Positions 28,182 to 37,393 of a DNA stretch of 64,000 nucleotides are shown here, piece after piece. Location: NCBI GenBank assembly GCA_963820775.1, contig CAWGBF010000017.1:1-64000 (forward strand), read 5' to 3'. The translations under genes were made by a program, and so were the position numbers. This stretch comes from Roseiarcus sp963820775 (GTDB lineage Bacteria > Pseudomonadota > Alphaproteobacteria > Rhizobiales > Beijerinckiaceae). The notes under the pieces are model-generated. The model saw nothing but the letters and a program-made list of their open reading frames with translations. It ran no database searches and had not been told where the DNA came from. Position 1 is the stretch's first letter. Each line of letters starts with the position of its first letter.

Positions 28182-28712
28182 CTAGGGGACGTCGCCCGGC
28201 GCAGCCGCGCGCTTATCGCCGGTGACCATCGCGCGCGCCAGGTTTTCCCTGTGCCGCACACTCGCCAGCGCGACGCCTCCAAGGTGCGCGAGAACGAGCA
28301 GCAGGACGCCGTGAGCCAGAATCGAATGGACTCGCTGAACGGCGAGCGACCCCCAAAAGGCGTCGGTCGTCAGCATCCAGCCGGTCGCGGCGGTCGCCAT
28401 CATCGATGCGAGCAGGACGACAATCATCGCCCCTCCGGCAGGATTGTGGCCGATAAAGCGCCTTTCGGAGCCGGTCGCGATCGACCTGAGATGGGCGACG
28501 ACGGCGGCCGGCGGTTGCACGAATTGCGAGAACCTCGCATAGCGAGAGCCGAAAAACCCCCAGGCGACGCGGGCGAGCACGAGCACGCCAGCGACGTACC
28601 CAGCCAACTCGTGCAACCGCCCCGAGGGCTCGGAGCTGAGCCAGGCGACAGCAAAACTCAGCGCGAGCGTCCAATGGAACGTCCGGACCAACGGATCCCA
28701 GACCCGGATCAT
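28182..28712 (-). CDS. Cytochrome b561-type membrane protein
   Basis: The 176-residue protein has four membrane helices with histidines placed for two b hemes: RTFHWTLALSFAVAWLS, GRLHELAGYVAGVLVLARV, and HSILAHGVLLLVLAHLGG. Such proteins pass electrons across the inner membrane. The PepSY protein gene lies 36 bp upstream on the same strand; the pair converges with the two-component genes that may control it. Confidence 0.9.
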   Translation of the reverse strand: MIRVWDPLVRTFHWTLALSFAVAWLSSEPSGRLHELAGYVAGVLVLARVAWGFFGSRYARFSQFVQPPAAVVAHLRSIATGSERRFIGHNPAGGAMIVVLLASMMATAATGWMLTTDAFWGSLAVQRVHSILAHGVLLLVLAHLGGVALASVRHRENLARAMVTGDKRAAAPGDVP

Positions 28713-28748
28713 CCGCCGAACTCCCGTGCCCGAGCCGTGTCTCAGCGG

Positions 28749-29024
28749 TCAGTTCTCGCCAGCCTCCGCGTTGTCGAGCTTCTCGAGCGTCTCGGCGTTG
28801 AACGCCATGTTGGCGCGATTGCCGCCCTTGTCGGTCGCATAGACTTCGTAGCAGCCGCCTTCGGTCTTGATCTGGCGCACCGTGTAGCCGTCCGCCCGCA
28901 GCTGGGATTCGAGCGCGGACTTCGGCTGCCAATTCGCCTTTGGCGCGCTGGAGCATTTTCCCTGCGCCAATGCAGGGCCGGCGGCGACGATAGCGATGGC
29001 GGCAAGCGTGCAAACGAATTTCAT
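28749..29024 (-). CDS. PepSY-domain periplasmic protein
   Basis: The 91-residue protein has a signal peptide (CTLAAIAIVAAGPALAQG) and one PepSY domain (SALESQLRADGYTVRQIKTEGGCYEVYATDKGG, shown in pieces). Two cysteines (about residues 23 and 58) may pair. PepSY proteins beside cytochrome b561 genes and a response regulator are a frequent set; the ligand is unknown. A GGAGAAAGCC site precedes the ATG. Confidence 0.88.
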   Translation of the reverse strand: MKFVCTLAAIAIVAAGPALAQGKCSSAPKANWQPKSALESQLRADGYTVRQIKTEGGCYEVYATDKGGNRANMAFNAETLEKLDNAEAGEN

Positions 29025-29274
29025 CAGGCTTTCTCCAAGTAGGGTCGACTACGGCTGCAGTTCGGGCGAATTCACGAACGCCGCGGCCGTCGTTTTCGCC
29101 CCCCATTCGGCCCGAATTGCGTTTCCGAGATTACGGATTCCCAATGTCGGCTGAGGTGGGGTCGGCGCGAGCCGAACGGGGAGAGCGCTTAACCGCGCGC
29201 GCAAGACGCGTTGTTCGCAGCCGGCAAGCGCGGCTCAGTTGGCTTCACCGGCCAATCTGCGCCGCGCGATTTAC
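29025..29274. other. Intergenic region
   Basis: About 250 bp with no gene or clear signal seen. It would hold the promoter of the PepSY gene and the end of the following small membrane protein gene. Confidence 0.45.
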
Positions 29275-29553
29275 TCACCCGCGCCGCAGCGGCTGAAAGC
29301 GGTCGAGCGCGGTGATCGACAGGAACCCGCCGATCCAGGATCCCAGCGCCGCGAACAGCACATAGGCCCAGTTCGACGTGTAGCTGATGATCGCGAACGC
29401 CGCGAGCAGATACCAGACGCTGCTCCAGGTCGCCGCCGCGAACCGCCGGCGCGCGGAGACGGCGGCGTTGAAGAGCACATAGACGGCGTCGGTGAACGCC
29501 GTCGTCACAACGACTCCCCCGGCGATCATGGGATCGATGGTCGGCAGAATCAT
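29275..29553 (-). CDS. Small membrane protein of unknown family
   Basis: From the ATG at 29553 (after GGGGGAAC) the 92-residue product MILPTIDPMIAGGVVVTTAF... has three hydrophobic segments (about 8-30, 45-60, 62-78) and ends ALDRFQPLRRG. The frame can be opened further upstream to 29703, but those 50 residues are Arg/Ser-rich and unlike protein. It follows the rhomboid gene at about 120 bp. Confidence 0.7.
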   Translation of the reverse strand: MILPTIDPMIAGGVVVTTAFTDAVYVLFNAAVSARRRFAAATWSSVWYLLAAFAIISYTSNWAYVLFAALGSWIGGFLSITALDRFQPLRRG

Positions 29554-29671
29554 TGTTCCCCCAAGCTTGAGCGGGGCGCGGCTTCCCGCGCGGGCGCTTG
29601 TAGCCGCGATCGATGATCGCGGCGACGTGGTCGGCGACCGCGTCCACAAAGAGCCGCGAGCGCCGATGCGA

Positions 29672-30535
29672 TCAAGCCTCCATGGAGCGCGGGTCCGGGG
29701 CAAGCTCGCCGCTCGTTGGGGGCGCCCGGAACGGGCGATCGAACAGCGGGAACAGGAGGAGTCCGGCGAAAAAGCCGCCGAGATGAGCGACCCAGGCCAC
29801 CGGCATCTCCGAGAAGCCGAGCGCTTGAGCTCCGGCGCCGAAAATGAAATTCGTCCCCAACCAGATCAAAATAAAGATGAGCGAGCGGCTCTCGACAAAA
29901 ACCCCGCGCAGGCTCGCGGCCGGGATCGTCTCGATCTCAGGCCGGCTGGTCGAGCCGAACGCTCCAAGCGGCGCTCCCGGCTGAAACATGAACCGCGTCG
30001 CCGCGCCCATGAGCCCGGAATCCGCCCCCGACACCCCAATGAGCGGCGAGAAATCCATCGACGCGATCGCCCAGTGCGCGAGCGCGCTCAAGATTGCGGT
30101 CACCGCCATGAACAGAAGAAACCTCGCCGAGCCGAACCGGCGCGCGATCGGCGGCCCGAACGCGACCAGCCAGATGGAGTTGAGCAGGACGTGGGTCCAC
30201 GACCCATGCAGGAAGGCGTAAGTCACGAGCGTCCATGGCTTCGCGCCGCCGCCCAGCACGTGCAATTCCCGGATCTGTCGCGCCTGCTGCAGCGCGGCCG
30301 GGTCGGTGTTCACCCGTTTGATGAGATCGACCAACCGATCCGGCCAGATCGCGATGGTCAGCCGGCCTGGAATGAAGGCGTAGTCCCGGATGATCCTGTC
30401 CTGGACCGCCACGGGCGCCCAATTGAAAGCCGCATAGATCCCCATGAGAATGGCGATCAGGCCAAGGACCACAATTGGCGCATTGAACATCGGTTCGCTG
30501 CGCCGCGCGATCCGGCGCGGTTCGTTTGCGCTCAT
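29672..30535 (-). CDS. Rhomboid-family intramembrane serine protease
   Basis: From the ATG at 30535 (after AAAGGG) the 287-residue protein has about seven membrane helices. The catalytic Ser lies in IGVSGADSGLMGA and the His in WVAHLGGFFAGLL; the HGSWTHVLLNSIWL loop is the usual HxxxHxxxN oxyanion motif. Rhomboids cut single-pass membrane proteins within the bilayer. The longer frame to 30637 is not supported. Confidence 0.93.
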   Translation of the reverse strand: MSANEPRRIARRSEPMFNAPIVVLGLIAILMGIYAAFNWAPVAVQDRIIRDYAFIPGRLTIAIWPDRLVDLIKRVNTDPAALQQARQIRELHVLGGGAKPWTLVTYAFLHGSWTHVLLNSIWLVAFGPPIARRFGSARFLLFMAVTAILSALAHWAIASMDFSPLIGVSGADSGLMGAATRFMFQPGAPLGAFGSTSRPEIETIPAASLRGVFVESRSLIFILIWLGTNFIFGAGAQALGFSEMPVAWVAHLGGFFAGLLLFPLFDRPFRAPPTSGELAPDPRSMEA

Positions 30536-30639
30536 ACCCTTTTCAGCCTTTCGGTCACCAACCCCGACGCCCCGCTTGTCGAAGCCGGCGCCGACGCCGG
30601 GCAGGACGCTTCGCCCCCGGATACCGTCGCGAGACAAGT

Positions 30640-30979
30640 GTAAACCGGCGCCATGGCTTTGGCGAATTTGGGACGCGTCTGACCAGCGGCAACGCGCGGC
30701 GGAAGGCGACCACGCGCGGATGATAGAAGAGCGATGCGATCGGGTCGAACCACCGTCATCGCGAGCCCGCCTGGAGCACGATCAATTTTGGCCGGCCCGG
30801 ATAGCCCTCACCCCAACCCTCTCCCAAAGGGAGAGGGGGCGCGATGGCGCCGAGAACCCCTTCCCTCTCTGGGGGAAGGTGGCGCGAAGCGCCGGATGAG
30901 GGCCAGCGGCGCGATTCGGCCAATTGTCATCTGGGTTTAAGGTTGCCGGTCGAACAAAATCCGCTTAATTGCGCTCGGC
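30640..30979. other. Intergenic region with interspersed palindromes
   Basis: About 340 bp between divergent genes. It contains CCTCTCCCAAAGGGAGAGG at about 30819-30837 and the repeat GGGGGAAGGTGGCGC-GAA-GCGCCGGATGAGGG (in two halves, 30869-30902) that also occurs after rplT. No gene seen. Confidence 0.6.
30869..30902. repeat. Short palindromic repeat shared with the rplT-pheS spacer
   Basis: The two half-units GGAAGGTGGCGC and GCGCCGGATGAGGG are separated by GAA only. In the copy at 8645-8717 the same halves are separated by 44 bp that contain another hairpin. Confidence 0.7.
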
Positions 30980-32053
30980 ATGACGATTTATATACCCGCT
31001 CAGCCGCTGACGGACTTCTGCGCTGAGATTTTCGCTTGCGTCGGCTGCCGGTCCGAAGAGGCGAACCGCGTCGCCGCCTCGCTCGTCGACGCCAATCTCA
31101 CCGGCCACGACAGCCATGGCGTGATCCGCGCGCCGCGTTATGTCGACTGGGTCCACAGCGGCGACCTCATTCCCAACCAGTCGATCGAGCGTGTCGTCGA
31201 CACGCCGGTCATCGGGGTCCTCGACGGCCGCTTCGGCTTCGGTCAGACGATGGCGCCGATGGCCGTCGACATCGGGGTTGAAAAGGCGAGGGCCACGGGC
31301 CTTTCGGCGATTTCGCTGCGCAATTCCGGCCATGTCGGCCGTGTCGGCGAATGGGCCGAGCGCGCCGCCGGAGCGGGCCTGATTTCGATCCATTTCGTCA
31401 ACGCCGCCGGTTCGATCCTGGTCGCGCCGTTCGGCGGACTGGATCGTCGGCTGTCGACGGCGCCGTTTTGCGTTGGCGTTCCGCGCGAGGGCGCCCCGCC
31501 CGTCGTGCTCGATTTCGCCACCTCGCTGGTCGCCGAAGGCAAGGTCAATGTCGCAAGCCACGGCGGCAAGGCGCTGCCGCCCGACTCCTTGATCGGTCCC
31601 GACGGCGTGCTCTCCGGCGATCCCGCGCTGATTTACGGCCCGTTGACCTCGGAGGGTCCGCGCGACCATAGCCGCGGCGAGGGCGCGATCCGCGCCTTCG
31701 GCGAACACAAGGGCTCCGGCCTTGCGCTCATCTGCGAGCTCCTGGGCGGCTCGCTCACTGGCAATGGCGCAACCGAACCCGACCGCAAATTCGCCAACGG
31801 CATGTTCTCGATCTACCTCGACCCCGCCCAAGTCGATCCTAGCCATGTCTTCGACGCCGACATGACCCGCTATCTCGACTGGTTCCAGAACGGGAAAGCC
31901 ATTCCCGACGAGTCGATCATGACGCCCGGCGAGCCCGAGCGCTTGAGCCGGGCAAAACGCGGCAAGAGCGGCGTGCCGCTGCCGGACGAGACCTGGGCGT
32001 CGATCGTTGCGGCGGCGCGCAGCGTTGGAGTGAACCGCGATCTCCCGTTCTGA
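30980..32053 (+). CDS. Malate/L-lactate dehydrogenase family oxidoreductase
   Basis: The 357-residue protein belongs to the Ldh2/MDH2 family, NAD(P)-dependent enzymes acting on malate, L-sulfolactate, ureidoglycolate or 2,3-diketogulonate. Family blocks are ANLTGHDSHGVIRAPRY with the catalytic His, ISLRNSGHVGRVGEWAERAA, and FGEHKGSGLALICELLGG. The substrate cannot be told from sequence alone. It stands as a single gene. Confidence 0.92.
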   Translation: MTIYIPAQPLTDFCAEIFACVGCRSEEANRVAASLVDANLTGHDSHGVIRAPRYVDWVHSGDLIPNQSIERVVDTPVIGVLDGRFGFGQTMAPMAVDIGVEKARATGLSAISLRNSGHVGRVGEWAERAAGAGLISIHFVNAAGSILVAPFGGLDRRLSTAPFCVGVPREGAPPVVLDFATSLVAEGKVNVASHGGKALPPDSLIGPDGVLSGDPALIYGPLTSEGPRDHSRGEGAIRAFGEHKGSGLALICELLGGSLTGNGATEPDRKFANGMFSIYLDPAQVDPSHVFDADMTRYLDWFQNGKAIPDESIMTPGEPERLSRAKRGKSGVPLPDETWASIVAAARSVGVNRDLPF

Positions 32054-32274
32054 TCGCCTCGCCTCGCTCCCGTGAATGTGCCGATTCTGGACTGGCCCTT
32101 GCAATTTCAGGGTTAGCCGAGAGTAACCGCCAGGCCGCCTCTCCCGGCGGAGCGGCGGAGCGCCGCTTCCGTTACGAAATGGCATGGTCCCTGCCTCATC
32201 TCACGCGAGCCCACGCCGGGCGCTCGATTGCGTCCCGTTCCGGGACGCGTCCGGAACGGGTCGGGGGATTGACG

Positions 32275-32880
32275 GTGAAGCTCGCTGCCACGATGGAGCT
32301 CTACGCCTATTGGAACCAATTGCGCGGCGCGCGCAGCGCGCCTGAGCGCAACGACGTCGACCCCGGCGCGATCCGCGGGGTGCTGGCCGACACGTTCGTG
32401 CTCGATTTCGACGAGCGAGGCGGCTTTCCCTTTCGGATCGCAGGCTCGAGAGCCAATGCTATTTTCCTCAAGGAGCTGAGAAGTCTTTCGTTTCTCGACC
32501 TGTGGCGCGACGCCGACCGCGGCGAGATCAATTCCGTTCTGCATTGCGTCGCCGGCGAAGCGCAGGCGTTCCTCATCGGCGCCGAGGCCGGTCCGCCCAG
32601 TCTTGGCGGCGTAAACATCGAAGTCATTCTCCTTCCCCTTCGCCATCATGGATTTACCCATTCGCGCGTCCTCGGCGGCTTCGCCGTCCATTCCGCGCCC
32701 GCGTGGATCGGGTTGATGGGGGCCGGACCGATCGCGCTCACCTCGCTGCGCGCGCTCAATTCGTCGACGCGGGAGCCGGCGGCGGCGGAGAGCGCGGCGC
32801 AGGCGGGCTTCTCGCTCCGCGATGTGCCGAGGCGCTACAAGCATCTGTTTGTCTATTCCGGCGATCGCCGCGCGACCTGA
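32275..32880 (+). CDS. PAS-domain protein of the PAS_5 (PF07310) type
   Basis: The body (MELYAYWNQLRGARSAPERN, IRGVLADTFVLDFD, FRIAGSRANAIFLKELRSLSF) matches the alphaproteobacterial PAS_5 family, small one-domain proteins of unknown role. I prefer a GTG at 32275 because GGGGGA lies seven bases before it; the frame can also be opened at 32179 or 32293. The last 25 residues are basic. Confidence 0.8.
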   Translation: MKLAATMELYAYWNQLRGARSAPERNDVDPGAIRGVLADTFVLDFDERGGFPFRIAGSRANAIFLKELRSLSFLDLWRDADRGEINSVLHCVAGEAQAFLIGAEAGPPSLGGVNIEVILLPLRHHGFTHSRVLGGFAVHSAPAWIGLMGAGPIALTSLRALNSSTREPAAAESAAQAGFSLRDVPRRYKHLFVYSGDRRAT

Positions 32881-33020
32881 CGCTGCGGCATGTCCAGCGC
32901 GTAACAGCGCCTTAATCCCTAAGGCTTATGGTCACCACGCTTGCCGGCTTGCTTGCGATTCCTTGAGGGGCTCAATAGTCGCGCTCGGCCGGCGTCCGAG
33001 AATCCAAGGAGCACGCCGCC

Positions 33021-33632
33021 ATGGGCGCATTGGCATGGAAACTCCCGGAGCCGACGGAAGCGGAACGCAGGCAGAACCTGCGTGTCGAGGTGCGCCTTCT
33101 GGGACGATTCATGCGTTCGGACCGCAAAGAGTTCGATTGCGAATCGATCGATGCGTCTCCGAACGGCATCGCTTTTTCCTCAGACGCCGGCGTTCAGCTC
33201 GGCGAACGCATCGTCGCCTATCTCAACCAGATCGGGCGAGTCGAGGGACGGGTGGCGCGCATCTTCCCCGGCGGATTTGCGATCCAGATGAACGTGCCGC
33301 CCGCCAAGCGCGACAAGCTGGCCAGCCAACTGGCGTGGCTCGCCAACCGCCAGTCGCTTGGGCTGCCCCAAGATCGGCGCCATGAGCGCATCGCGCCGCG
33401 TGACCGGTATACAATCCTGAAGCTCGCGAACGGACGCGAATACACCGCGACCCTGATTGACATCTCGACGTCGGGCGCGGCGCTCAACGTCGACTGTGAG
33501 CCCCCAATTGGCGCGCAGGTCGTTGTCGGCGCGACGCCGGCCGAGGTCGTGCGTCACGTCAACTGCGGCATCGCGGTTGAATTCCTGAGCCCCTTGCCCG
33601 CCGAGGAATTCGGCGAACACACGACGATCTGA
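33021..33632 (+). CDS. Tandem PilZ-domain protein
   Basis: The 203-residue protein contains two PilZ domains. The first has RQNLRVEVRL and CESIDASPNGIAF (about residues 15-95); the second RRHERIAPRDRY and TLIDISTSGAAL (about 118-195). Both keep the RxxxR and (D/N)xSxxG motifs that bind cyclic di-GMP. The ATG follows AAGGAG. No partner gene is adjacent, so the effect (motility, polysaccharide) is open. Confidence 0.9.
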   Translation: MGALAWKLPEPTEAERRQNLRVEVRLLGRFMRSDRKEFDCESIDASPNGIAFSSDAGVQLGERIVAYLNQIGRVEGRVARIFPGGFAIQMNVPPAKRDKLASQLAWLANRQSLGLPQDRRHERIAPRDRYTILKLANGREYTATLIDISTSGAALNVDCEPPIGAQVVVGATPAEVVRHVNCGIAVEFLSPLPAEEFGEHTTI

Positions 33633-33637
33633 TGTAG

Positions 33638-33725
33638 GCGCGGTCGCCGACCGCGTCCGACGCGATCCAAAGGGCGTTCGGAAGGACGTCCGCCTGTCGA
33701 CGGGCTATGCGAGCGCGGCTACAGG
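33638..33725. repeat. Palindromic intergenic repeat with nested hairpin
   Basis: GGCGCGGTCGCCGACCGCG near 33637 and GCGCGGCTACAGGCG near 33713 flank the hairpin GACGTCCGCCTGTCGACGGG followed by CTATG (33685-33709). Related outer sequence occurs near 5642-5668 and 29603-29645; the inner hairpin occurs again at 8674-8700 and 60731-60755. Confidence 0.55.
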
Positions 33726-33734
33726 CGCTGCGTC

Positions 33735-34274
33735 TCATTCGCCCAAGTCGATCGGCTTCATCCCCACCGCGTACTGACGCCATTTGTCGACGTAATGGGC
33801 GGCCGACTGGCGCAGCTTCGCCAACGCCTCCTTGTCCAGCGCCCGGATCGCTTTGGCGGGCGACCCCATGATGAGAGAATGGTCGTCGAAGGTCTTGCCC
33901 TCAGTCACCATGGCGCCAGCCCCGACCAGGCACCCGCGGCCGATCCTCGCGCCGTTGAGCACGATCGCGCCCATGCCGATCAGCGAGCCTTCGCCGATGG
34001 CGCAGCCGTGCAGGATCACGTTATGGCCGATCGTGCATTCCTCGCCGATGGCGAGCGGCGATCCCATGTCGGTGTGCAGGGTGCAGGATTCCTGAATGTT
34101 GGTGCGCGTGCCGATGTTGATCTGCTCATTGTCGCCGCGCAGGACCGCGCCGAACCAAATGCCGACATCGAGGCCAACCACGACATCGCCGATCACGCTG
34201 GCGTTGGGAGCGATCCAGAAGAAGCCCTCGGGCGGCAGGGTGGGCCGGCGGCCATTGAGCGAATAAAGCGGCAC
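33735..34274 (-). CDS. Gamma-carbonic-anhydrase-like hexapeptide protein
   Basis: The 179-residue protein is a left-handed beta-helix of the YrdA/PaaY type, with the metal histidines in SCTLHTDMGSPL, CTIGHNVILHGC. Front block is FWIAPNASVIGDVVVGLDVG and WFGAVLRGDNEQINIG. Such trimers bind zinc or iron; some hydrate CO2, many have unknown activity. It is 8 bp after the DUF3126 gene and likely in its operon. Confidence 0.93.
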   Translation of the reverse strand: MPLYSLNGRRPTLPPEGFFWIAPNASVIGDVVVGLDVGIWFGAVLRGDNEQINIGTRTNIQESCTLHTDMGSPLAIGEECTIGHNVILHGCAIGEGSLIGMGAIVLNGARIGRGCLVGAGAMVTEGKTFDDHSLIMGSPAKAIRALDKEALAKLRQSAAHYVDKWRQYAVGMKPIDLGE

Positions 34275-34282
34275 CGCGAGCG

Positions 34283-34681
34283 CTACTCCTCGCCGTCGAG
34301 ATCGACGTCCAGGATCGCCATCTGCAGCGTGTAGCTCGACGCCTCCGGGTCGTCGGCGGAGATGACGCCGAGAAAATCGGGACCGTTATTCAGTTCGACC
34401 GAGTCCGTTTTCTTGAGCCGCCCGGCGATCGTCAGTTTGTCGTTCTCGAACAGGCGGCGGAGATAATCTTGCAGCACGGGGCGGCCAACCGGCACTTTCA
34501 TCGCGAATGCGAACGAGCGGTCGCCGTCCTCGTCGTCGACCGTGATCGTTCCGAGCTTGCGTTCGCCGAGCGACACGTCCGCCGCCTCGACAGATTTTGA
34601 ATTCGGCGCGACCTGAAGCATCGGAGCGCCAAAGGAGCGGCGCAGGAACTCACGCAGTTTCACGATCTCAGCTTTGTCCAT
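34283..34681 (-). CDS. DUF3126 family protein
   Basis: From the ATG at 34681 (after GGAGAGAGG) the 132-residue product carries MDKAEIVKLREFLRRSFG, VSLGERKLGTITVDDEDGDR and FAFAMKVPV, the DUF3126 family block; the later part (LTIAGRLKKTDSVELNNG) is a family tail. The function is unknown; the family is largely alphaproteobacterial. It sits between cysE and the carbonic-anhydrase-like gene. Confidence 0.9.
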   Translation of the reverse strand: MDKAEIVKLREFLRRSFGAPMLQVAPNSKSVEAADVSLGERKLGTITVDDEDGDRSFAFAMKVPVGRPVLQDYLRRLFENDKLTIAGRLKKTDSVELNNGPDFLGVISADDPEASSYTLQMAILDVDLDGEE

Positions 34682-34785
34682 CGCCTCTCTCCGGCTCGCG
34701 GGCCGCGCGACGAGGCTTGGCACGAAGACATGCAGCGTTGCAATACGCGAAATGAGCGGCAATCCTCATTTTTCAACAAGGATGA

Positions 34786-34805
34786 GCGCGCCCGCTTTGG
34801 CGCGC
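34786..34805 (-). terminator. Possible hairpin after cysE
   Basis: GCGCGCC (34786-34792) and GGCGCGC (34799-34805) form a 7-bp stem 37 bp beyond the cysE stop. No clear U-run follows on the minus strand, so this is a weak terminator candidate. Confidence 0.3.
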
Positions 34806-34841
34806 CCGATCGAGCGCCGCGCTTGCGACGGCGTCGGCGCG

Positions 34842-35672
34842 CTACGCCTCCAACGCCTTCTGGGCCAGAATCTGGTTCATATCGCGCGATGGCTCGGCGC
34901 AGCCCGCTTCGCCGACGATGCGGGCGGGAACGCCGGCAACCGTCTTGTTGTGCGGCACCGGCTGAAGCACCACCGAGCCCGCAGCAACGCGCGCGCAATA
35001 GCCGATCTCGATATTGCCGAGGATCTTCGCTCCCGCGCCGATCAAGACGCCATGACGGATCTTCGGATGCCGGTCGCCGGTCTCCTTGCCGGTGCCGCCG
35101 AGGGTCACGCCCTGCAGAATTGAAACGTTGTCCTCGATCACCGTCGTCTCGCCGATCACAAGGCTGGTCGCGTGATCAAGGAACACGCCCTTGCCGATGC
35201 GCGCGGCGGGATTGATGTCGACGCCGAATGTCGCCGAGGCGAGGCTCTGCAGGCTCAGGGCGAAATCGCGCTTCCCCGTCTTCAGGAGCCAGTGAGACAG
35301 TCGATAAGCCTGCAGCGCCTGGAAGCCTTTGAAATAGAGCAACGGCTCGATCATTCTGAGGCACGCCGGATCGCGGTCAGCGACCGCCATGATGTCGGCG
35401 TGGAACGCTTCGCCGATCGAGGTGTCGCGCGCGATCGCTTCTTCGAAGGTCTGACGGATCAGCGCCGCCGGAAGGTCGCGATGATCGAGCCGCGAGGCGA
35501 CGCGATGGGATACGGCTCCTTCGAGCGTCTCGTGGTTGAGAACGTTCACCGACAGAAACAGCGCGAGCTCCGGCTCGCGCCGCATCGCTTCTTCCGCCTC
35601 CTGCCGGATGCGGGCGAATAGCGGATCGGCGCCAGCGATCCCGACGACCCGGGCGGTCAAACCTTGCGCCAT
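34842..35672 (-). CDS. cysE: Serine O-acetyltransferase
   Basis: The 276-residue enzyme acetylates serine in the first step of cysteine synthesis. It has the helical N-terminal domain (DPLFARIRQEAEEAMRREPE) and the beta-helix domain with GVFLDHATSLVIGETTVIED, SILQGVTLGGTGK and GDRHPKI. The C-terminal tail (MNQILAQKALEA) lacks the terminal Ile that docks into cysteine synthase in many homologues. The start at 35672 (MAQGLTARV) is chosen over 35720. Confidence 0.95.
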   Translation of the reverse strand: MAQGLTARVVGIAGADPLFARIRQEAEEAMRREPELALFLSVNVLNHETLEGAVSHRVASRLDHRDLPAALIRQTFEEAIARDTSIGEAFHADIMAVADRDPACLRMIEPLLYFKGFQALQAYRLSHWLLKTGKRDFALSLQSLASATFGVDINPAARIGKGVFLDHATSLVIGETTVIEDNVSILQGVTLGGTGKETGDRHPKIRHGVLIGAGAKILGNIEIGYCARVAAGSVVLQPVPHNKTVAGVPARIVGEAGCAEPSRDMNQILAQKALEA

Positions 35673-35811
35673 GGCAGCACTCCCAAACTCGACTGGCGGG
35701 CAGCTTAGCACAACGTCCAACCCAGGCGAAGAGCACCGCCGGACGTATGCGCTCTGCCCGCCTTACAGGCGAGCTCGGGAGCCTGATTGTCGAAACCCGC
35801 CGCCCTCAATC

Positions 35812-36126
35812 TCAGCAATTCGTCGTCTGGTGGGTCACGCTGTTGCCGTAACTGTCAGACTTCGTTGTAGTCCGGGTGCTGCACGGAGCGACCGGCTCCG
35901 GCGACGGGGCTACGACCACCGGCCCAGGCGCGGGAGGTCCAGAAGCCGCCCCGCCGACGACCCCGCCGGCGACGCCGCCGACCGCCGCGCCGACCGGGCC
36001 GCCCACGACCGCGCCCGCAACCGCGCCGCCGGCCGCGCCGGTCAGAGCGCCGCCGCCGTCGGCGAGGGCGAAGGTGGGCAAGGCCGTGATTGCCAGTGCT
36101 GAAAGTCCGATGATCATGCCGCGCAT
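35812..36126 (-). CDS. Glycine-zipper small secreted protein
   Basis: From the ATG at 36126 (after GAGGAGG) the 104-residue protein has a signal peptide (IIGLSALAITALPTFALA) and a glycine zipper of GxxxG steps (GGAVAGAVVGGPVGAAVGGV), then a Pro-rich tail with two cysteines. Proteins of this kind insert in or span the envelope. No specific role can be given. Confidence 0.8.
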   Translation of the reverse strand: MRGMIIGLSALAITALPTFALADGGGALTGAAGGAVAGAVVGGPVGAAVGGVAGGVVGGAASGPPAPGPVVVAPSPEPVAPCSTRTTTKSDSYGNSVTHQTTNC

Positions 36127-36330
36127 GATTTCCTCCTCGATTCGGTCAAGAGACGGAAAGAAACGCGACGTCGAAAGAATGGTTCCGAGAGCTGGCCGCC
36201 GCCTGGTTGTCAGACGAGCGCAATGTCCGTTGTGTCTCAATAAGAATGCGTGGCCAAGGATGGAACAAGTGCGGCCGCGCGGTTGTTATGTTGCGTGGCA
36301 GTCCAGCCGAACGGCCTCAGGAGTACGAAG

Positions 36331-36516
36331 ATGCGCCTCTTGCTCGCCCTGATTGTCATCATTTATCTGATTGGGGTCGGCGTTGTCCTTTCGCCGACGG
36401 TTCGATCGACCTGGGATAGCGCGACCGCTTCGGCTATGGCGGAGAGCATCGCGCAGGAACTGCCCAACGCCCTCGCCTGGCCGGTCAGAGCGGCCCACGC
36501 CTTCGCCCGCTCCTGA
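36331..36516 (+). CDS. Small single-pass membrane protein
   Basis: From the ATG at 36331, seven bases after CAGGAG, a 61-residue protein begins with a hydrophobic span (LLLALIVIIYLIGVGVVLSP) followed by a polar helix. I do not recognise it. The frame can be opened to 36250 but the extra residues look untranslated. Confidence 0.6.
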   Translation: MRLLLALIVIIYLIGVGVVLSPTVRSTWDSATASAMAESIAQELPNALAWPVRAAHAFARS

Positions 36517-36534
36517 GCCCTGAAGCCGATCCGT

Positions 36535-37311
36535 CTACGACTCGATGATCGCCACCGCGCGCGTCCAACCCGCCGAGGCGCGCTCGATCTTTGTCGGAAA
36601 GCAGCTGACGGTGAAGCCCGTCGAGGGCAGCGCCTCGAGATTGTGCAATTTCTCGATATGACAATAGCCGATGTGTCGGCTGGCCTTGTGACCCTCCCAG
36701 ATGAGCGAGGCATCATGCGTCTCGGCGTAGCGCCTGGCGGTGTGGATGAAGGGCGCATCCCAGCTCCAGCCATCGGTTCCGGTGACCCGGACGCCCTGCC
36801 CTAACAGATGCAATGTCGCCTCGGCGCCCATGCCGCAACCCGAGGCCACATAGTCGGGCCGGCCGTATTTCAGGCCGGCGCTGGTGTTGACGAGGACGAT
36901 GTCGAGCGGCTTCAGCGCATAGCCAATGCGCTCAAGCTCCTCGTCGATGTCCGCGGCGGTCGCGACATAGCCGTCAGGAAAATGGCGGAAGTAGAGTTTC
37001 ACGCCCGGCTGAAAGCACCATTCGAGCGGCACTTCGTCGATCGTCCAGGCGCGTTCCCCTTCGTTCATCGTCGGATGGTAGTGCCAGGGCGCGTCGAGAT
37101 GCGTGCCGTTGTGAGTGGAGAGCGCCACGCGTTCGACCGCCCATCCTTGTCCGTCCGGCAAGTCGTCTTGTCTGAGCCCCGGAAAGAACGGCAGGATTTG
37201 CGGCAGACTCTGCTGGTGATCGATGTACTCGATCTTGGGACCCAGCCCGGGCGGGTCGGCCGGGACATCGTTCTGCAGCGGCGCGGATATATCGATGAAG
37301 CGTCGAGCCAT
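36535..37311 (-). CDS. Cyclase family protein (kynurenine-formamidase-like)
   Basis: The 258-residue protein has the metal-binding signature THNGTHLDAPWHY (HxGTHxDxPxH) of the cyclase/arylformamidase family (PF04199) and later DAPFIHTARRYAETHD and ASRHIGYCHIEKLHNLEAL. Members hydrolyse N-formylkynurenine or related amides or cyclise polyketides; the true substrate is unknown here. It stands alone. Confidence 0.88.
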   Translation of the reverse strand: MARRFIDISAPLQNDVPADPPGLGPKIEYIDHQQSLPQILPFFPGLRQDDLPDGQGWAVERVALSTHNGTHLDAPWHYHPTMNEGERAWTIDEVPLEWCFQPGVKLYFRHFPDGYVATAADIDEELERIGYALKPLDIVLVNTSAGLKYGRPDYVASGCGMGAEATLHLLGQGVRVTGTDGWSWDAPFIHTARRYAETHDASLIWEGHKASRHIGYCHIEKLHNLEALPSTGFTVSCFPTKIERASAGWTRAVAIIES

Positions 37312-37393
37312 GCGTTCTCCTGTCTCTCATCGCGCGCCGGCCCGACTGCCGCCGTCGGCCCCGCGTTTGCCGCCGTGCGCTGCGCAGCGCAGG